This document shows positions 10,777 to 19,661 of a DNA stretch of 64,000 nt, one piece after another. Every line of letters begins with the position of its first letter. Within the stretch, counting starts at the first letter, position 1. The stretch comes from Aggregicoccus sp. 17bor-14 (GTDB taxonomy: Bacteria; Myxococcota; Myxococcia; Myxococcales; Myxococcaceae). The stretch lies in NCBI RefSeq assembly GCF_009659535.1, contig NZ_VJZZ01000024.1:1-64000 (forward strand). The letters run 5' to 3'. The translations under genes were made by a program, and so were the position numbers. A model generated the notes under the pieces. That model made no database searches. It saw nothing but the letters and a program-made list of their open reading frames with translations, and was not told the DNA's origin.

Positions 10777-10791
10777 TGACTTTGCAAGTCA
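10777..10791. promoter_or_regulatory. Inverted repeat between bfd-bfr and the barrel/cytochrome pair
   Basis: TGACTT-TGC-AAGTCA is a perfect 6-3-6 inverted repeat in an unusually AT-rich patch of a GC-rich sequence. It lies between two divergent transcription units, one being the iron-storage pair. The TGA...TCA ends match the outer parts of a Fur 7-1-7 site (TGATAATNATTATCA) but the centre does not, so Fur is only one candidate. Confidence 0.45.
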
Positions 10792-10863
10792 CTCTCAACT
10801 ATGTGCGGGCTGCTCGCCGGTAGGGCGAGCGAACGCCCTCACCCCGAGACGAGACCCACCCCG

Positions 10864-11670
10864 ATGCTGCGCCCCCTGCACCTGCTCCCCCTGCTGCTCG
10901 CGCTCGCCGCGCTGGTCCCCGCCGCGGCCCACGCGAACGAGCGCCACTTCACCTACAGCTACGAGACGGCGGTGCTGCCGCCGGGCGCGCGCGAGATCGA
11001 GATGTGGACCACGCTGCGCGCGGGCCGCGACGCGGGGCGCTACGTGGCCTTCGAGCACCGAGGCGAGTTCGAGCTGGGCCTGACGGACCGGCTGCAGACC
11101 TCGCTGTACCTGAACTTCAGCACCGTGAGCCAGGAGGTGGTCCCCGGCCAGCTCGCGACCACCACCCGCTTCGACAGCGTGAGCAACGAGTGGAAGCTCA
11201 AGCTGCTGGACCCCGTGGCGGACGCGGTGGGCCTCGGCCTCTACGGCGAGGTGGCCTTCGGGCCCGAGGAGGCCGAGCTCGAGCTGAAGCTGCTGCTGGA
11301 CAAGCGCGTGGGACAGCTGCTGCTGGTGGGCAACCTGGTGCTGGAGAACGAGCTGGAGTTCGAGCTCGAGGAGACCGAGCCCGAGTTCGCCGCCGAGCTC
11401 ACCCTGGGCGCCACCTGGTTCTTCACCCCCGGCTTCAGCGCGGGCGTGGAGCTGCGCAGCGTGAACGCCTTCCCGGAGGGCGAGGGCTGGCGGCACTCGG
11501 CCCTCTACGCAGGCCCCGTGGTCGCCTACGCGCAGCCCGGCTGGTGGGTGGCCCTCAGCGTGATGCCCCAGCTGCCCGCGCTCAAGAAGCCCGAGGGCAC
11601 CACCAGCAGCCGCATCCTCGACGAGCAGGAGAAGCTCAATGCACGCCTCCTCTTCAGCTTCGCCATCTAG
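10864..11670 (+). CDS. Predicted outer-membrane beta-barrel protein (DUF6662-like)
   Basis: 268 residues. A signal peptide of about 23 residues ends in AHA. The mature chain alternates short amphipathic strands rich in aromatic and acidic residues and ends in a Phe-containing strand ([10 protein letters not shown]), as expected of an outer-membrane barrel. It resembles uncharacterised proteins of the DUF6662 type, so no substrate is assigned. The ATG at 10864 begins the signal peptide; an earlier in-frame ATG at 10801 adds an unlikely leader. Its 3' end overlaps the next gene by 32 bases. The divergent bfd-bfr pair and shared palindrome suggest iron- or metal-related control. Confidence 0.65.
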   Translation: MLRPLHLLPLLLALAALVPAAAHANERHFTYSYETAVLPPGAREIEMWTTLRAGRDAGRYVAFEHRGEFELGLTDRLQTSLYLNFSTVSQEVVPGQLATTTRFDSVSNEWKLKLLDPVADAVGLGLYGEVAFGPEEAELELKLLLDKRVGQLLLVGNLVLENELEFELEETEPEFAAELTLGATWFFTPGFSAGVELRSVNAFPEGEGWRHSALYAGPVVAYAQPGWWVALSVMPQLPALKKPEGTTSSRILDEQEKLNARLLFSFAI

Positions 11671-12022
11671 GCGCGCGCTGCGCACCGTCCTCGGCGCCGC
11701 AGCGCTCGCGGCCGCGGCCTGCGCGGGCGCCCGGGTGCACCTGCCCGAGCCCACCGAGGCGCTCGCCGCGCACGTGCCGGGCACCAGCGTCGCCGAGCTG
11801 GGCGAGGGCCGCCGCCTCTTCGTCGGCCGCTGCTCCGGCTGCCACAACCTGCCCGACCCCAAGGCCTACCGCGCCGACGAGTGGCCGGCGCAGGTGTCGG
11901 AGATGGGCGCGCGCGCCCGCCTCTCCGCCGAGCAGCAGCAGCTCGTCGCGCACTACCTGCAGGCGGCCGCGCTCGATGTGCCCGCCCCGGCTCCGGCTTC
12001 GCAGCCCACGGCTGCGCGCTAG
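11639..12022 (+). CDS. Small c-type cytochrome lipoprotein
   Basis: 127 residues. The N terminus has a basic stretch, a hydrophobic core and a lipobox-like ALAAAAC, giving a lipid-anchored periplasmic protein. One haem-binding CSGCH lies near residue 67. A single Met after the haem site (EMGARARL) may be the sixth ligand. Such short cytochromes are electron carriers or are attached to outer-membrane complexes. The gene begins inside the 3' end of the barrel gene, so the two are translationally coupled and may form a unit. The 3' end meets copA convergently, with overlapping stop codons. Confidence 0.75.
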   Translation: MHASSSASPSRRALRTVLGAAALAAAACAGARVHLPEPTEALAAHVPGTSVAELGEGRRLFVGRCSGCHNLPDPKAYRADEWPAQVSEMGARARLSAEQQQLVAHYLQAAALDVPAPAPASQPTAAR

Positions 12023-14484
12023 AGCTGCGCGCGCCGCAGCCGCAGCGCGTTGCCGATGACCGAGACGCTGGAGAGGCTCATCGCGGCGCTCGCCACCATG
12101 GGGCTGAAGAGCAGCCCCGTGAAGGGGTAGAGCGCCCCGGCGGCGAGGGGCACGCCCAGCGAGTTGTAGACGAAGGCGAAGAAGAGGTTCTGCCGGATGT
12201 TGCGCACGGTGGCGCGGCTGAGGCGGCGCGCGCGCACCAGCGCCCGCAGGTCTCCCTTCACCAGCGTGACGCCCGCGCTCTGCATCGCCACGTCGGTGCC
12301 GGTGCCCATGGCCACGCCCACCTCGGCCTGCGCGAGCGCCGGCGCGTCGTTCACCCCGTCGCCCGCCATCGCGACGCGGCGCCCCTCGGCCTGCAGGCGC
12401 TTCACCCACGCGCTCTTCTGCTCGGGCAGCACCTCCGCGTGCACCGCCTCGAAGAGGCCGCCCAGCTGCCGCGCCACCGCGTCCGCCGTGGCCTGGCTGT
12501 CGCCGGTGAGCATCACCAGGCGCAGCCCCTCGCGCCGCAGCGTGCGCAGCGCCTCGGGCGTGGTGGCCTTCACCGGGTCCGCGACGCCGAGCAGCCCCGC
12601 GAGCCGCCCGTCCGCCGCGACGAACATCACCGTCTGTCCCTCGCGCCGCAGCGCCTCCGCCTCGGCGACCGCCGCGCCCGGCTCCACGCCCAGCTCCGCG
12701 AGCAGCCGCGCGTTGCCCAGCGAGACCTGCACGCCGTCCACGCGCCCCGTCACCCCGCGCCCGGTGAGGGACTGGAAGTCCTGCACCTGTGAGAGCGCCA
12801 CGCCGCGCTCCTGCGCACCCCGCACGATGGCGTCCGCGAGCGGGTGCTCGCTGCCGCGCTCGAGGCTCCCCGCGCGCCGCAGCAGCTCTGACTCATCGTG
12901 GCCCGCGAGCGGCTGCACCGAGACGAGGCGCGGCTTGCCCTCGGTGAGGGTGCCCGTCTTGTCCAGGACGAGCGTGTCCACGCCAGCGAGCGTCTCCAGC
13001 GCTTCGGCATCGCGCACGAGCACGCCGGCCTGCGCGCCGCGCCCCATGCCCACCACGATGGAGATGGGCGTCGCGAGCCCGAGCGCGCAGGGGCACGCGA
13101 TGATCAGCACCGCGACCGCGTTGACCAGCGCGTGGGCGAGCCGCGGCTCCGGCCCCCACACGCCCCACAGCAGCGCCGTGACGAGCGCCACCGCGATCAC
13201 CGTGGGCACGAAGATGCCGGAGACCGTGTCCGCGAGCCGCTGGATGGGCGCGCGGCTGCGCTGGGCCTCGGCCACGCGCGCCACGATCTGCGCGAGCAGC
13301 GTGTCCTTGCCCACGCGCTCGGCGCGCATCACCAGGCCGCCCGTGCCGTTCACCGTGCCGCCCGTCACCCGCGCGCCCGCGGCCTTCTCCACCGGCACGC
13401 TCTCGCCCGTCACCATGGACTCGTCCACGCTGCTCGTGCCCTCCAGCACGGTGCCGTCCACGGGCACCTTCTCGCCGGGGCGCACGCGCAGGCGGTCTCC
13501 CACCTGCACGCGCTCGAGCGCCACGTCCTCCTCGTGCCCGTCCTGCCCGAGCCGCCGCGCCGTCTTCGGCGCGAGCCCCAGCAGCGCCCGGAGCGCGCCG
13601 GAGGTGGCGTGGCGCGCGCGCAGCTCCAGCACCTGCCCCAGCAGCACCAGGGTGGTGATGACGGCGGCCGCCTCGAAGTACACGTGCACGCCGCCCGCGC
13701 CGGTGTGGCCTCGGAATGCAAGCGGCAGCGTGCCGGGCAACAGCGTCGCCCAGAGGCTGAAGGCGTAGGCCGCGCCCGTGCCCAGCGCGATGAGGGTGAA
13801 CATGTTGAGGTGCCCGGTGCGCACCGAGCGCCAGCCGCGCGCGAAGAAGGGCGCGCCGCCCCAGAGCACCACGGGCGTGGCGAGGAGCAGCTGCACCCAG
13901 CTGAACTCCAGGCCGGGCAGCAGGCGCTGCACGCGCGGGCCCACCAGCATGTCGCTCATGCCCAGCAGGAAGACGGGGAAGGTGAGCGCGAGGCTCACCC
14001 AGAAGCGCCGGCGCATGTCCACCAGCTCCGGGTCCGGCGCCTCCTCCAGCGTCACGGTGCGCGGCTCGAGCGCCATCCCGCAGAGGGGGCAGCTGCCCGG
14101 CGCATCGCGCACGATCTCCGGGTGCATGGGGCACACGTACTCGGTGCGCGTGGCGAGGAGCTGCGGCGTCTCGGGCTCCAGCGCCATGCCGCACTTCGGG
14201 CACGGGCCAGGCTCGTCCTCGCGCACCTCGGGGTCCATCGGGCACACGTACGCGGCGCCCTCCGGAGCGGGCTCGGGCTCGGGGCGTGGGGCGGGCGAGA
14301 GGTAGCGCGCGGGCTCGGCCGCGAACCGCTCGCGGCAGCGCGGGTTGCAGAAGAAGTGCGCGTGCCCTGCGTGGGTGTGGCTCCCGCCCTTCGCGTGCGC
14401 GGGGTCCACGGTCATCCCGCACACGGGGTCGATCGCCGTGGCCTGCGCAGGCTGAGGAAGCGTTGAGGAGTGGCGGTGGGTCAT
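12019..14484 (-). CDS. copA: Copper-exporting P1B-type ATPase with YHS and two heavy-metal-binding modules
   Basis: 821 residues. ATP-driven Cu(I) export from the cytoplasm. The N terminus holds a YHS-type module (DPVCGM ... FFCNPRC, about residues 17-60). Two CPM(H/D)PE ... CPxCGMAL modules follow at about 75-150, replacing the usual CxxC domains. The core shows TGES, CPC at 464-466, DKTGTLT with phospho-Asp 508, and GDGVNDAP. The last helices carry YN and MSLSS, the Cu(I)-site residues of subgroup P1B-1. The start at 14484 follows a ribosome-site-like AGGACCC. It is transcribed divergently from the methyltransferase/ECF-sigma operon, whose sigma factor is a plausible regulator. Confidence 0.92.
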   Translation of the reverse strand: MTHRHSSTLPQPAQATAIDPVCGMTVDPAHAKGGSHTHAGHAHFFCNPRCRERFAAEPARYLSPAPRPEPEPAPEGAAYVCPMDPEVREDEPGPCPKCGMALEPETPQLLATRTEYVCPMHPEIVRDAPGSCPLCGMALEPRTVTLEEAPDPELVDMRRRFWVSLALTFPVFLLGMSDMLVGPRVQRLLPGLEFSWVQLLLATPVVLWGGAPFFARGWRSVRTGHLNMFTLIALGTGAAYAFSLWATLLPGTLPLAFRGHTGAGGVHVYFEAAAVITTLVLLGQVLELRARHATSGALRALLGLAPKTARRLGQDGHEEDVALERVQVGDRLRVRPGEKVPVDGTVLEGTSSVDESMVTGESVPVEKAAGARVTGGTVNGTGGLVMRAERVGKDTLLAQIVARVAEAQRSRAPIQRLADTVSGIFVPTVIAVALVTALLWGVWGPEPRLAHALVNAVAVLIIACPCALGLATPISIVVGMGRGAQAGVLVRDAEALETLAGVDTLVLDKTGTLTEGKPRLVSVQPLAGHDESELLRRAGSLERGSEHPLADAIVRGAQERGVALSQVQDFQSLTGRGVTGRVDGVQVSLGNARLLAELGVEPGAAVAEAEALRREGQTVMFVAADGRLAGLLGVADPVKATTPEALRTLRREGLRLVMLTGDSQATADAVARQLGGLFEAVHAEVLPEQKSAWVKRLQAEGRRVAMAGDGVNDAPALAQAEVGVAMGTGTDVAMQSAGVTLVKGDLRALVRARRLSRATVRNIRQNLFFAFVYNSLGVPLAAGALYPFTGLLFSPMVASAAMSLSSVSVIGNALRLRRAQL

Positions 14485-14536
14485 GGGCTGCTGGGTCCTT
14501 TCACACAGGGCCAACGCCGCTTCGATTCCGCTCTTA

Positions 14537-14548
14537 CACCCCCGGGTG
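14537..14548. promoter_or_regulatory. Candidate operator in the copA/methyltransferase divergent region
   Basis: CACCC-CC-GGGTG is a short perfect inverted repeat about 52 bases upstream of the copA ATG, in the 130-base space between divergent genes. It vaguely recalls the C/G-tract operator of the CsoR-type repressor at 2788. The match is weak and could be chance in such GC-rich DNA. Confidence 0.25.
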
Positions 14549-14614
14549 CACCCCCTCTTGAAGCCCGCCCGCCTTGTGGGCAAGTGTGCGCGGCCGCAAC
14601 CCCGGGGGGACGAC

Positions 14615-15478
14615 ATGGGCTCGAAGCCGCAGCAGCAGCGCTACATGACCAGCGCCGTGCAGATGGTGTACCGCAAGCTGGGCAACCGGGCCGTGGTGGG
14701 CCCGCTGCTCGAGCGCCACTACGAGGCGCTCTTCGCGGGCAACCGGGAGCAGAACCTCTTCCGCGGCGCGTACGACTCCTTCGAGGCCGCGCAGGCGAGC
14801 GCGCCCCGCTCGCGCCCCGTGGGCTACGACCACCCCGAGCCGGCGAAGATGTACCGCGACCGCTTCGAGCGCGTCTTCACCAACGACTACCCGATGATGC
14901 TCTGGCTCGAGCGCGCACTGCAGGCCTCGGGCGAGGCGCCGCGCGTCTTCGACTTCGGCGGGCACGTGGGCTTCGCGCGCTACACCTTCGCGCGCTACCT
15001 GCGCTTCCCCGCGGGGCTGCGCTGGCAGGTGTGCGACGTGCCGGCGGTGGTCGCCGAGGGCGAGGCCATCGCCCGCGAGCAGGGCATGCCGGGGCTCAGC
15101 TTCACCACCGACCGCGCCCAAGCGGACGGAGCGGACGTGTTCTTCGCCTCCGGCTCGCTGCAGTACGTGCCCACTCCGCTCGCCGAGATGCTCGGCGCGC
15201 TGCGGCAGCCCCCGCCCCACCTGCTGCTCAACATGCTCTCCCTGCACCCCACGCGCTCCGCCGTGACGCTGCAGAGCATCGGCACCGTGTTCTGCCCCTA
15301 CGCCATCTTCCAGCGCGACGCCTTCGTGCAGTCGCTCGCCCCGCTGGGCTACCGGCTCGTGGACAGCTGGGACAACCCGGACAAGGGCTGCACCATCCCC
15401 TTCCACCCCGAGGTCTCGGTCAGCGGCTACACCGGCCTGTACCTCTCGCGCGTGGCGCCGGGGGCCGCAGCGGCGTAG
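14615..15478 (+). CDS. TIGR04325-type methyltransferase
   Basis: 287 residues. A predicted SAM-dependent methyltransferase of the TIGR04325 group, whose substrates are unknown. The SAM-binding strand reads [13 protein letters not shown] near residue 110, followed by an acidic strand end ([15 protein letters not shown]). The start at 14615 follows a GGGGGGA ribosome site. An in-frame ATG at 14483 would overlap copA's start and adds unlikely sequence. The ECF-sigma gene begins 10 bases after the stop, so the two form an operon, divergent from copA. A link to copper is positional only. Confidence 0.75.
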   Translation: MGSKPQQQRYMTSAVQMVYRKLGNRAVVGPLLERHYEALFAGNREQNLFRGAYDSFEAAQASAPRSRPVGYDHPEPAKMYRDRFERVFTNDYPMMLWLERALQASGEAPRVFDFGGHVGFARYTFARYLRFPAGLRWQVCDVPAVVAEGEAIAREQGMPGLSFTTDRAQADGADVFFASGSLQYVPTPLAEMLGALRQPPPHLLLNMLSLHPTRSAVTLQSIGTVFCPYAIFQRDAFVQSLAPLGYRLVDSWDNPDKGCTIPFHPEVSVSGYTGLYLSRVAPGAAAA

Positions 15479-15488
15479 AGGAGGGGGC

Positions 15489-16064
15489 ATGGACGCCACC
15501 ACCGAGCGTGTCTCCCCCGCGCTGCTGGCCAACCACCAGCGCTTCCTCGCCTTCCTCGAGCGGCGCGTGGGCAGCCGCGCGCGCGCCGAGGACATCCTGC
15601 AGGCCGCCTTCGTGCGCTCGCTGGAGAGCGGCCGCGTGCCCGACGACGAGGAGAGCGCCGTGGCGTGGATGTACCGCACCCTGCGCAACGCGCTCGTGGA
15701 CCAGTACCGCCGCGAGGGCACCGAGGCGCGCGCGCTCGAGCGCGAGGCCCGGGGGGCGGACGAGGCCGCGCCCGACGCCGAGCTGCACGCCACCGTGTGC
15801 GGCTGCATGAAGGACCTGCTGCCCGAGATGAAGCCCGAGTACGCGGAGCTGCTGCAGCGCGTGGACCTCGAGGAGCGCCCCCTGCCCGAGGTCGCCCGCG
15901 AGCTGGGCATCACCGCGAACAACGCTGGCGTGCGCCTGCACCGTGCGCGCGCGGCGCTGCGCCGGGAGTTGCAACGCAGTTGCGGGAGCTGCGCGACGCA
16001 CGGGTGCCTGGACTGCGGGTGCGCGCGCAAGCGGGCCGCGGCGCAGGGGGCGGCGGAGCGCTAG
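15489..16064 (+). CDS. ECF sigma factor with C-terminal cysteine-rich domain (CorE-like)
   Basis: 191 residues. The sigma2 region (ARAEDILQAAFVRSLE, then WMYRTLRNALVDQYRR) and sigma4 region (LPEVARELGITANNAGVRLHRARAALRREL) are clear. A CGC lies at the sigma2-sigma4 linker. The tail CGSCATHGCLDCGC has six cysteines and a histidine. This layout, linker CxC plus Cys-rich tail, is that of CorE-type sigma factors, which in Myxococcus sense copper directly without an anti-sigma factor. No anti-sigma gene is next to it, as expected. GAGGGGG precedes the ATG. Likely targets include the divergent copA, by inference. Confidence 0.85.
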   Translation: MDATTERVSPALLANHQRFLAFLERRVGSRARAEDILQAAFVRSLESGRVPDDEESAVAWMYRTLRNALVDQYRREGTEARALEREARGADEAAPDAELHATVCGCMKDLLPEMKPEYAELLQRVDLEERPLPEVARELGITANNAGVRLHRARAALRRELQRSCGSCATHGCLDCGCARKRAAAQGAAER

Positions 16065-16071
16065 GGGCAGG

Positions 16072-16096
16072 CTCCCTCTCCCAGAGGGAGAGGGAG
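16072..16096. terminator. Bidirectional terminator-type hairpin between ECF sigma and ribA
   Basis: CTCCCTCTCCC and GGGAGAGGGAG form a perfect 11-base stem with a three-base loop. The hairpin starts 8 bases after the sigma-factor stop and ends 8 bases before the ribA stop on the other strand. The position between convergent genes is ideal for a shared terminator, although no T-run flanks it. Confidence 0.65.
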
Positions 16097-16103
16097 GACA
16101 CGG

Positions 16104-16874
16104 TCAGTCGTTCGTGGGCTCTGGCGCAGCGGCGGGTGCGTCCGCGACGAGCACCGGCTCGCCCTGCTCGGGCAGGTGCGGCTTGCCGGTGAAGTCGATG
16201 AAGTGGCCGCTCTTGGCCGCCTTCGTCTCCAGGTAGAAGCGGTTGTGCGCGTTGGGCGGCATCACGTGCGGGATGCGCCCCGTCACCTTCACGCCGTGCT
16301 GCTCGAGCTGGCGCACCTTGTCGGGGTTGTTCGTGAGCAGCGCCACCGAGCGCACCCCGAGGCTCTGCAGCATGTGCGCCGCCACCGCGTAGTCGCGCTC
16401 GTCGTCGCGAAAGCCCAGCGCGCGGTTGGCCTCCACGGTGTCCAGCCCGCGGTCCTGCAGCGCGTAGGCGCGCACCTTGTTGAGCAGGCCGATGCCCCGG
16501 CCCTCCTGGCGCAGGTAGAGCAAGAGCCCCCGCTCCTGCGCGCCCAGTTGCCGCAGCGCCGCCTCCAGCTGGTCGCGGCAGTCGCAGCGCAGGCTTCCCA
16601 GCGCATCGCCGGTGAGGCACTCGGAGTGCAGCCGCGTGGGCACCGCCTCCGCGCCGACCACGTCTCCGTGCACCAGCGCCAGGTGCTCCTTGCCGTCGCG
16701 GTTGTTCCAGAAGGCCACGATGCGGAAGGTGCCGAAGCGTGTGGGCAGATCCGCCACCGCGTCCACCCGCACGCACACGTGCTGCGCGCCGAAGCCCGCG
16801 CAGTCGTGGGTGCGGTCGCGCTCGACGAGATCCTCGAGCCGCACCGCCTTCGCCGCCTCGCCGCCGCTGGTCAT
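16104..16874 (-). CDS. ribA: GTP cyclohydrolase II
   Basis: 256 residues. First step of riboflavin synthesis, converting GTP to the 2,5-diaminopyrimidine with release of formate. Zinc cysteines appear in SECLTGDALGSLRCDC. The RQEGRGIGL motif and the GVRSVALLTNNPDK segment are diagnostic. It is a stand-alone GCH2, not fused to a RibB domain, with an N-terminal extension of about 30 residues and an Ala/Pro/Glu tail. The start at 16874 is preferred over 16907 because GAGGGG lies 10 bases upstream. No other rib gene is nearby. Confidence 0.93.
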   Translation of the reverse strand: MTSGGEAAKAVRLEDLVERDRTHDCAGFGAQHVCVRVDAVADLPTRFGTFRIVAFWNNRDGKEHLALVHGDVVGAEAVPTRLHSECLTGDALGSLRCDCRDQLEAALRQLGAQERGLLLYLRQEGRGIGLLNKVRAYALQDRGLDTVEANRALGFRDDERDYAVAAHMLQSLGVRSVALLTNNPDKVRQLEQHGVKVTGRIPHVMPPNAHNRFYLETKAAKSGHFIDFTGKPHLPEQGEPVLVADAPAAAPEPTND

Positions 16875-17045
16875 CGCGTCTGTCCCCTCTGCCTGAGTCC
16901 CTGCCACACACCCAGGGTAAGCCTCCGGCGCGGGCCCCGCTCGCTCCGCGTGCCCCCAAGTGTCGGTGGACGGCGCCGCACGGGGGCTCCCCGGGTGCCT
17001 CCTGCCTGGCTGCCCTGCAGTGGAGCAGGCCCGCGCGGGCGCGCA

Positions 17046-18461
17046 CTAGGCGCAGGCGAGCGGCAGGCGCAGGGTGAAGGTGGAGCCCTCGCCGGGGCGG
17101 CTCTGCACCTCCACGCTGCCGCCGTGGGCGCGGGCAATCTCACGGGTGATGTAGAGCCCCAGCCCCAGGCCGCTCACCTCGCTGGGGCTGATGGCGCGCT
17201 CGAAGCGCTCGAAGATGCGCGTGAGGTCCTCGGCGCGCACGCCCAGGCCGTGGTCCTGTACCTCGAGCAGCGCGTGGCCTGCGTGCACGCGCGCGCGCAC
17301 CTGCACCGGCCGGCCCCGCCCGTACTTGAGCGCGTTGCTCAAGAGGTTGGTCACCGCCTGCTCGAGCCGGCTGCGGTCCCACACCCCGATAATCGGCGCG
17401 CCGCGCCCCCGCTGCAGCTGGATGCGGCCCGCGTCGAGCGAGGGCTCGTCGGAGGCGTGGTCCACCGTCTCCTCGAGCAGCTCGCCCAGGTCCACCGGCG
17501 CGCGCCGCAGCGCGAGCTGGTGTGCGTTGATGCGCGAGACGTCCAGCAGGTCGCTCACCAGCTGCGAGAGCCGGCGCACCTGGCGGTCCGTGCGCCCCAG
17601 CGTGCGCGCGAGCTTCTCCTCCTCGGGGCTGCGCGCCTGGTCCATGCGCTGCGCGAGCAGCCGCTGCAGCCCCTGCACCTGGAGCTTGAGGCTGGTGAGC
17701 GGCGTGTTCAGCTCGTGGCTCGCCACGCCGAGGAACTCGTCGCGCGCCTGCACCGCGCGCTCGAGCCGCTCCTCGGAGGCGCGGAAGTGCTTCAGCTGGT
17801 GCACCATCCAGTCCACCCGCCGCTCGGCGCTCTCGCGCCCCAGCACCATCGCCGGCGTCTCGTAGAAGAGGTTCGCGCACACCTGGTCCCCGAGGATGGC
17901 GATGGGGTGGGTGCGCAGCACGTCGCGGATCAGGTCCGCGCCGAAGCGGCGCCGGTTGTACTGGCAGATGGCGAGCGCGGGCTGGCCCGGGAAGAAGTCG
18001 TTGAGCAGCGCCTCGTACTCCACCAGGTCCTCGCACCCGCACTCGCGCCCCAGCGCCCAGGTCATCTCGCCGGTGACGCGGAAGCCCGAGAAGCCGCGCT
18101 CGGCCGCCTCGCGCACCGTGTCCCCGAGGAAGGAGATCATCCCCGGCGGGTTGAAGCTGCCCTCGCGCAGGTAGGCCTCGCGCTTCGAGAGGAACACGAG
18201 CGCGCCGCGCGCCACGTGCCGCTCCACCTCCACGCCGTGCGCCTGCAGCGCGTGGCGCACCTCGTCGATGCTGTGCTCGTCCGTGATGTACGCGCAGGCC
18301 TCGTTGCGCGCGAGCCCCGCCGTGAGGAAGGGCACCACCGCCGCCCACTGCTCCTCGGGCGTCTCGTACACGAGGCAGTAGTGCTCGCCGTGCTTCATCG
18401 CCTCCACCTGCGAGTCGAGGGGCGCGGGCTTCGCGAGGGAGGGGGGCTGGCTCTGGAGCAT
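17046..18461 (-). CDS. MEDS-domain sensor histidine kinase
   Basis: 471 residues, with no membrane helix, so cytoplasmic. Residues of about 20-205 form a MEDS/DcmR-type sensory domain (HYCLVYET ... FLTAGLARNEACAYI ... EYEALLNDFF ... ICQYNRRRF). A coiled linker follows. The HisKA box is FLGVASHELNTP with phospho-His 249. An HATPase domain carries NLLSNALKYG, DHGLGV and GLGLGLYITREI. The MEDS ligand is unknown; in other bacteria the fold is linked to C1 compounds and redox cues. The gene diverges from a degenerate receiver gene across 142 bases, an obvious candidate partner. Confidence 0.88.
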   Translation of the reverse strand: MLQSQPPSLAKPAPLDSQVEAMKHGEHYCLVYETPEEQWAAVVPFLTAGLARNEACAYITDEHSIDEVRHALQAHGVEVERHVARGALVFLSKREAYLREGSFNPPGMISFLGDTVREAAERGFSGFRVTGEMTWALGRECGCEDLVEYEALLNDFFPGQPALAICQYNRRRFGADLIRDVLRTHPIAILGDQVCANLFYETPAMVLGRESAERRVDWMVHQLKHFRASEERLERAVQARDEFLGVASHELNTPLTSLKLQVQGLQRLLAQRMDQARSPEEEKLARTLGRTDRQVRRLSQLVSDLLDVSRINAHQLALRRAPVDLGELLEETVDHASDEPSLDAGRIQLQRGRGAPIIGVWDRSRLEQAVTNLLSNALKYGRGRPVQVRARVHAGHALLEVQDHGLGVRAEDLTRIFERFERAISPSEVSGLGLGLYITREIARAHGGSVEVQSRPGEGSTFTLRLPLACA

Positions 18462-18603
18462 GTGGGGCCGAACGGGGAGCCCCGCTGGAAGATTTCGGGA
18501 TGCCCGAGGCCAGGTGGGCGAGCAGGCGGAGGGCCGCTGCGTCCGGGGATCGTACCGGCGTACGGAGCGGAAAGTCCCCGGCGCGGCACTTACCTTCACG
18601 GCC

Positions 18604-19029
18604 ATGCGACCCCGGGTGCTGGTGCTGAGCGACAGTGAGGAACTCCTGCCGGAGCTGACGAAGGTCCTGGACCGCGTCGGCTTCGAGACCGGGTGCGCGC
18701 GCGTGGCGGAGCTCGAGCGCGACGAGGTGGACCTGGGCACCCTGCTGCACGGCTTCGACCCGCAGGTGGTGGTGCTGGAGCTCGCGCTGCCCTACGCGCG
18801 CAGCGGCGCCTTCCTGCGCGAGCTGCGCGCGCGGCCCGAGGCCCACGGGCGCGGCGTGGTGCTCGTCTCGGCCAACGCGCGCGCCGCCGCACGGCTCGCC
18901 GGACTGGATCCGCGCGAGCCGGTGCTCGAGCTGCTGCTCGCTCCCGAGGACCTCGCCCAGCTCGTTACCCGCGTGGCCGCGGCCGCGCGCGTGCCGGCAG
19001 GCGAGGACCTGCACGCCGGCTCGCCCTGA
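18604..19029 (+). CDS. Degenerate receiver-domain protein (phospho-Asp replaced by Glu)
   Basis: 141 residues, a single receiver-like fold. The beta1 strand VLVLSDSEE supplies one acidic residue. The site after beta3 reads VVVLELALP, with Glu59 where phospho-Asp should be. Beta4 ends VLVSAN. The conserved Lys before Pro in beta5 is Ala (LLLAPEDL). It therefore probably cannot be phosphorylated normally, and Glu may mimic the active state. There is no output domain. The start follows a CACGGCC stretch without a strong ribosome site. It is divergent from the MEDS kinase, so it may be its atypical partner or an adaptor. Confidence 0.7.
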   Translation: MRPRVLVLSDSEELLPELTKVLDRVGFETGCARVAELERDEVDLGTLLHGFDPQVVVLELALPYARSGAFLRELRARPEAHGRGVVLVSANARAAARLAGLDPREPVLELLLAPEDLAQLVTRVAAAARVPAGEDLHAGSP

Positions 19030-19661
19030 GACTGTGCGCTGCTCGGGATCACCTGGGCTGCAGCCGCGGGGAGCGCTGAGAACTCTCGCATGGGGCATCG
19101 CTCCTGCGCCGCAGCAGCCTCGAGGGGCGTCAGGACCGGAAGGGTGGCGGTGCGCTGCGGCCGCTCGCGGTGGGGCGTCGCCGGCTCCGCAGCGCTCAGG
19201 GGTGACACGCTGGCAGTCCTCGCGTCTTCCTCGCGGCCGTCGCCTGGAATGAAGCTTCCTTCTGCGCACCGTCCGCGCTGCCTGCCGAGGGCCCTCGCGT
19301 GGAGCGAAACGTCCATTCCACGTGGGAGGTCTCTGGCCCCCGAGCTCCGCTTCACTCTGAGTGTGTCCCCCCTCGGGAGCGGCGGCCCGCGTCGCGCAAA
19401 AACGTAAAATAGGATTTTACCTTTTTGCATCGCGCGCCGGTCCGCGCCCGGGAGGGGCGTCCCCTTTCGAGACAGCAGTCCACGCGTCGTGGACGGTTTC
19501 ACCCTCTTTGAGAAGCCCCGTCCCCTCCCGGCCTCTCCTGCTCGAGGCCGTGCGCCCCGCGCCACTCTCGCGTGTCCGTGCAGTGCTTCTACAGGTGGTG
19601 ACGCAGCGACGCGACGCGGGGGCAGGGACGCGGCCGGCGCACGCCTCCAGGCCTGCGCGGC
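19030..19661. other. 632-base gene-free stretch between convergent genes, with AT-rich palindromes
   Basis: No frame shows a recognisable protein. The codon pattern of real genes here (third-position G/C) is absent. The stretch holds a strong AT-rich palindrome at 19396-19428 and a smaller perfect inverted repeat GTCCACG-CGT-CGTGGAC at 19478-19494. It could hold a small RNA, long 3' ends or a site for a DNA-binding protein. Confidence 0.6.
19396..19428. repeat. AT-rich 15-base-arm palindrome
   Basis: The left arm GCAAAAACGTAAAAT, a three-base centre AGG, and the right arm ATTTTACCTTTTTGC pair at 14 of 15 positions. About three quarters of these bases are A or T, in a region otherwise overwhelmingly G+C. 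It does not match dif or parS consensus sequences that I know. It is not followed by a T-run, so a simple terminator is not obvious. Function unknown. Confidence 0.8.

Noticed and set aside
14485-14614. CueR-type operator upstream of copA
   Set aside because: No dyad with the typical CCTTCC...GGAAGG arms and 19-base promoter spacing is present; the short C/G repeat there does not match.
19396-19428. dif or parS site
   Set aside because: The arm sequences and 3-base centre do not match the 11-6-11 dif layout, and there is no TGTTTCACGTGAAACA-like core.
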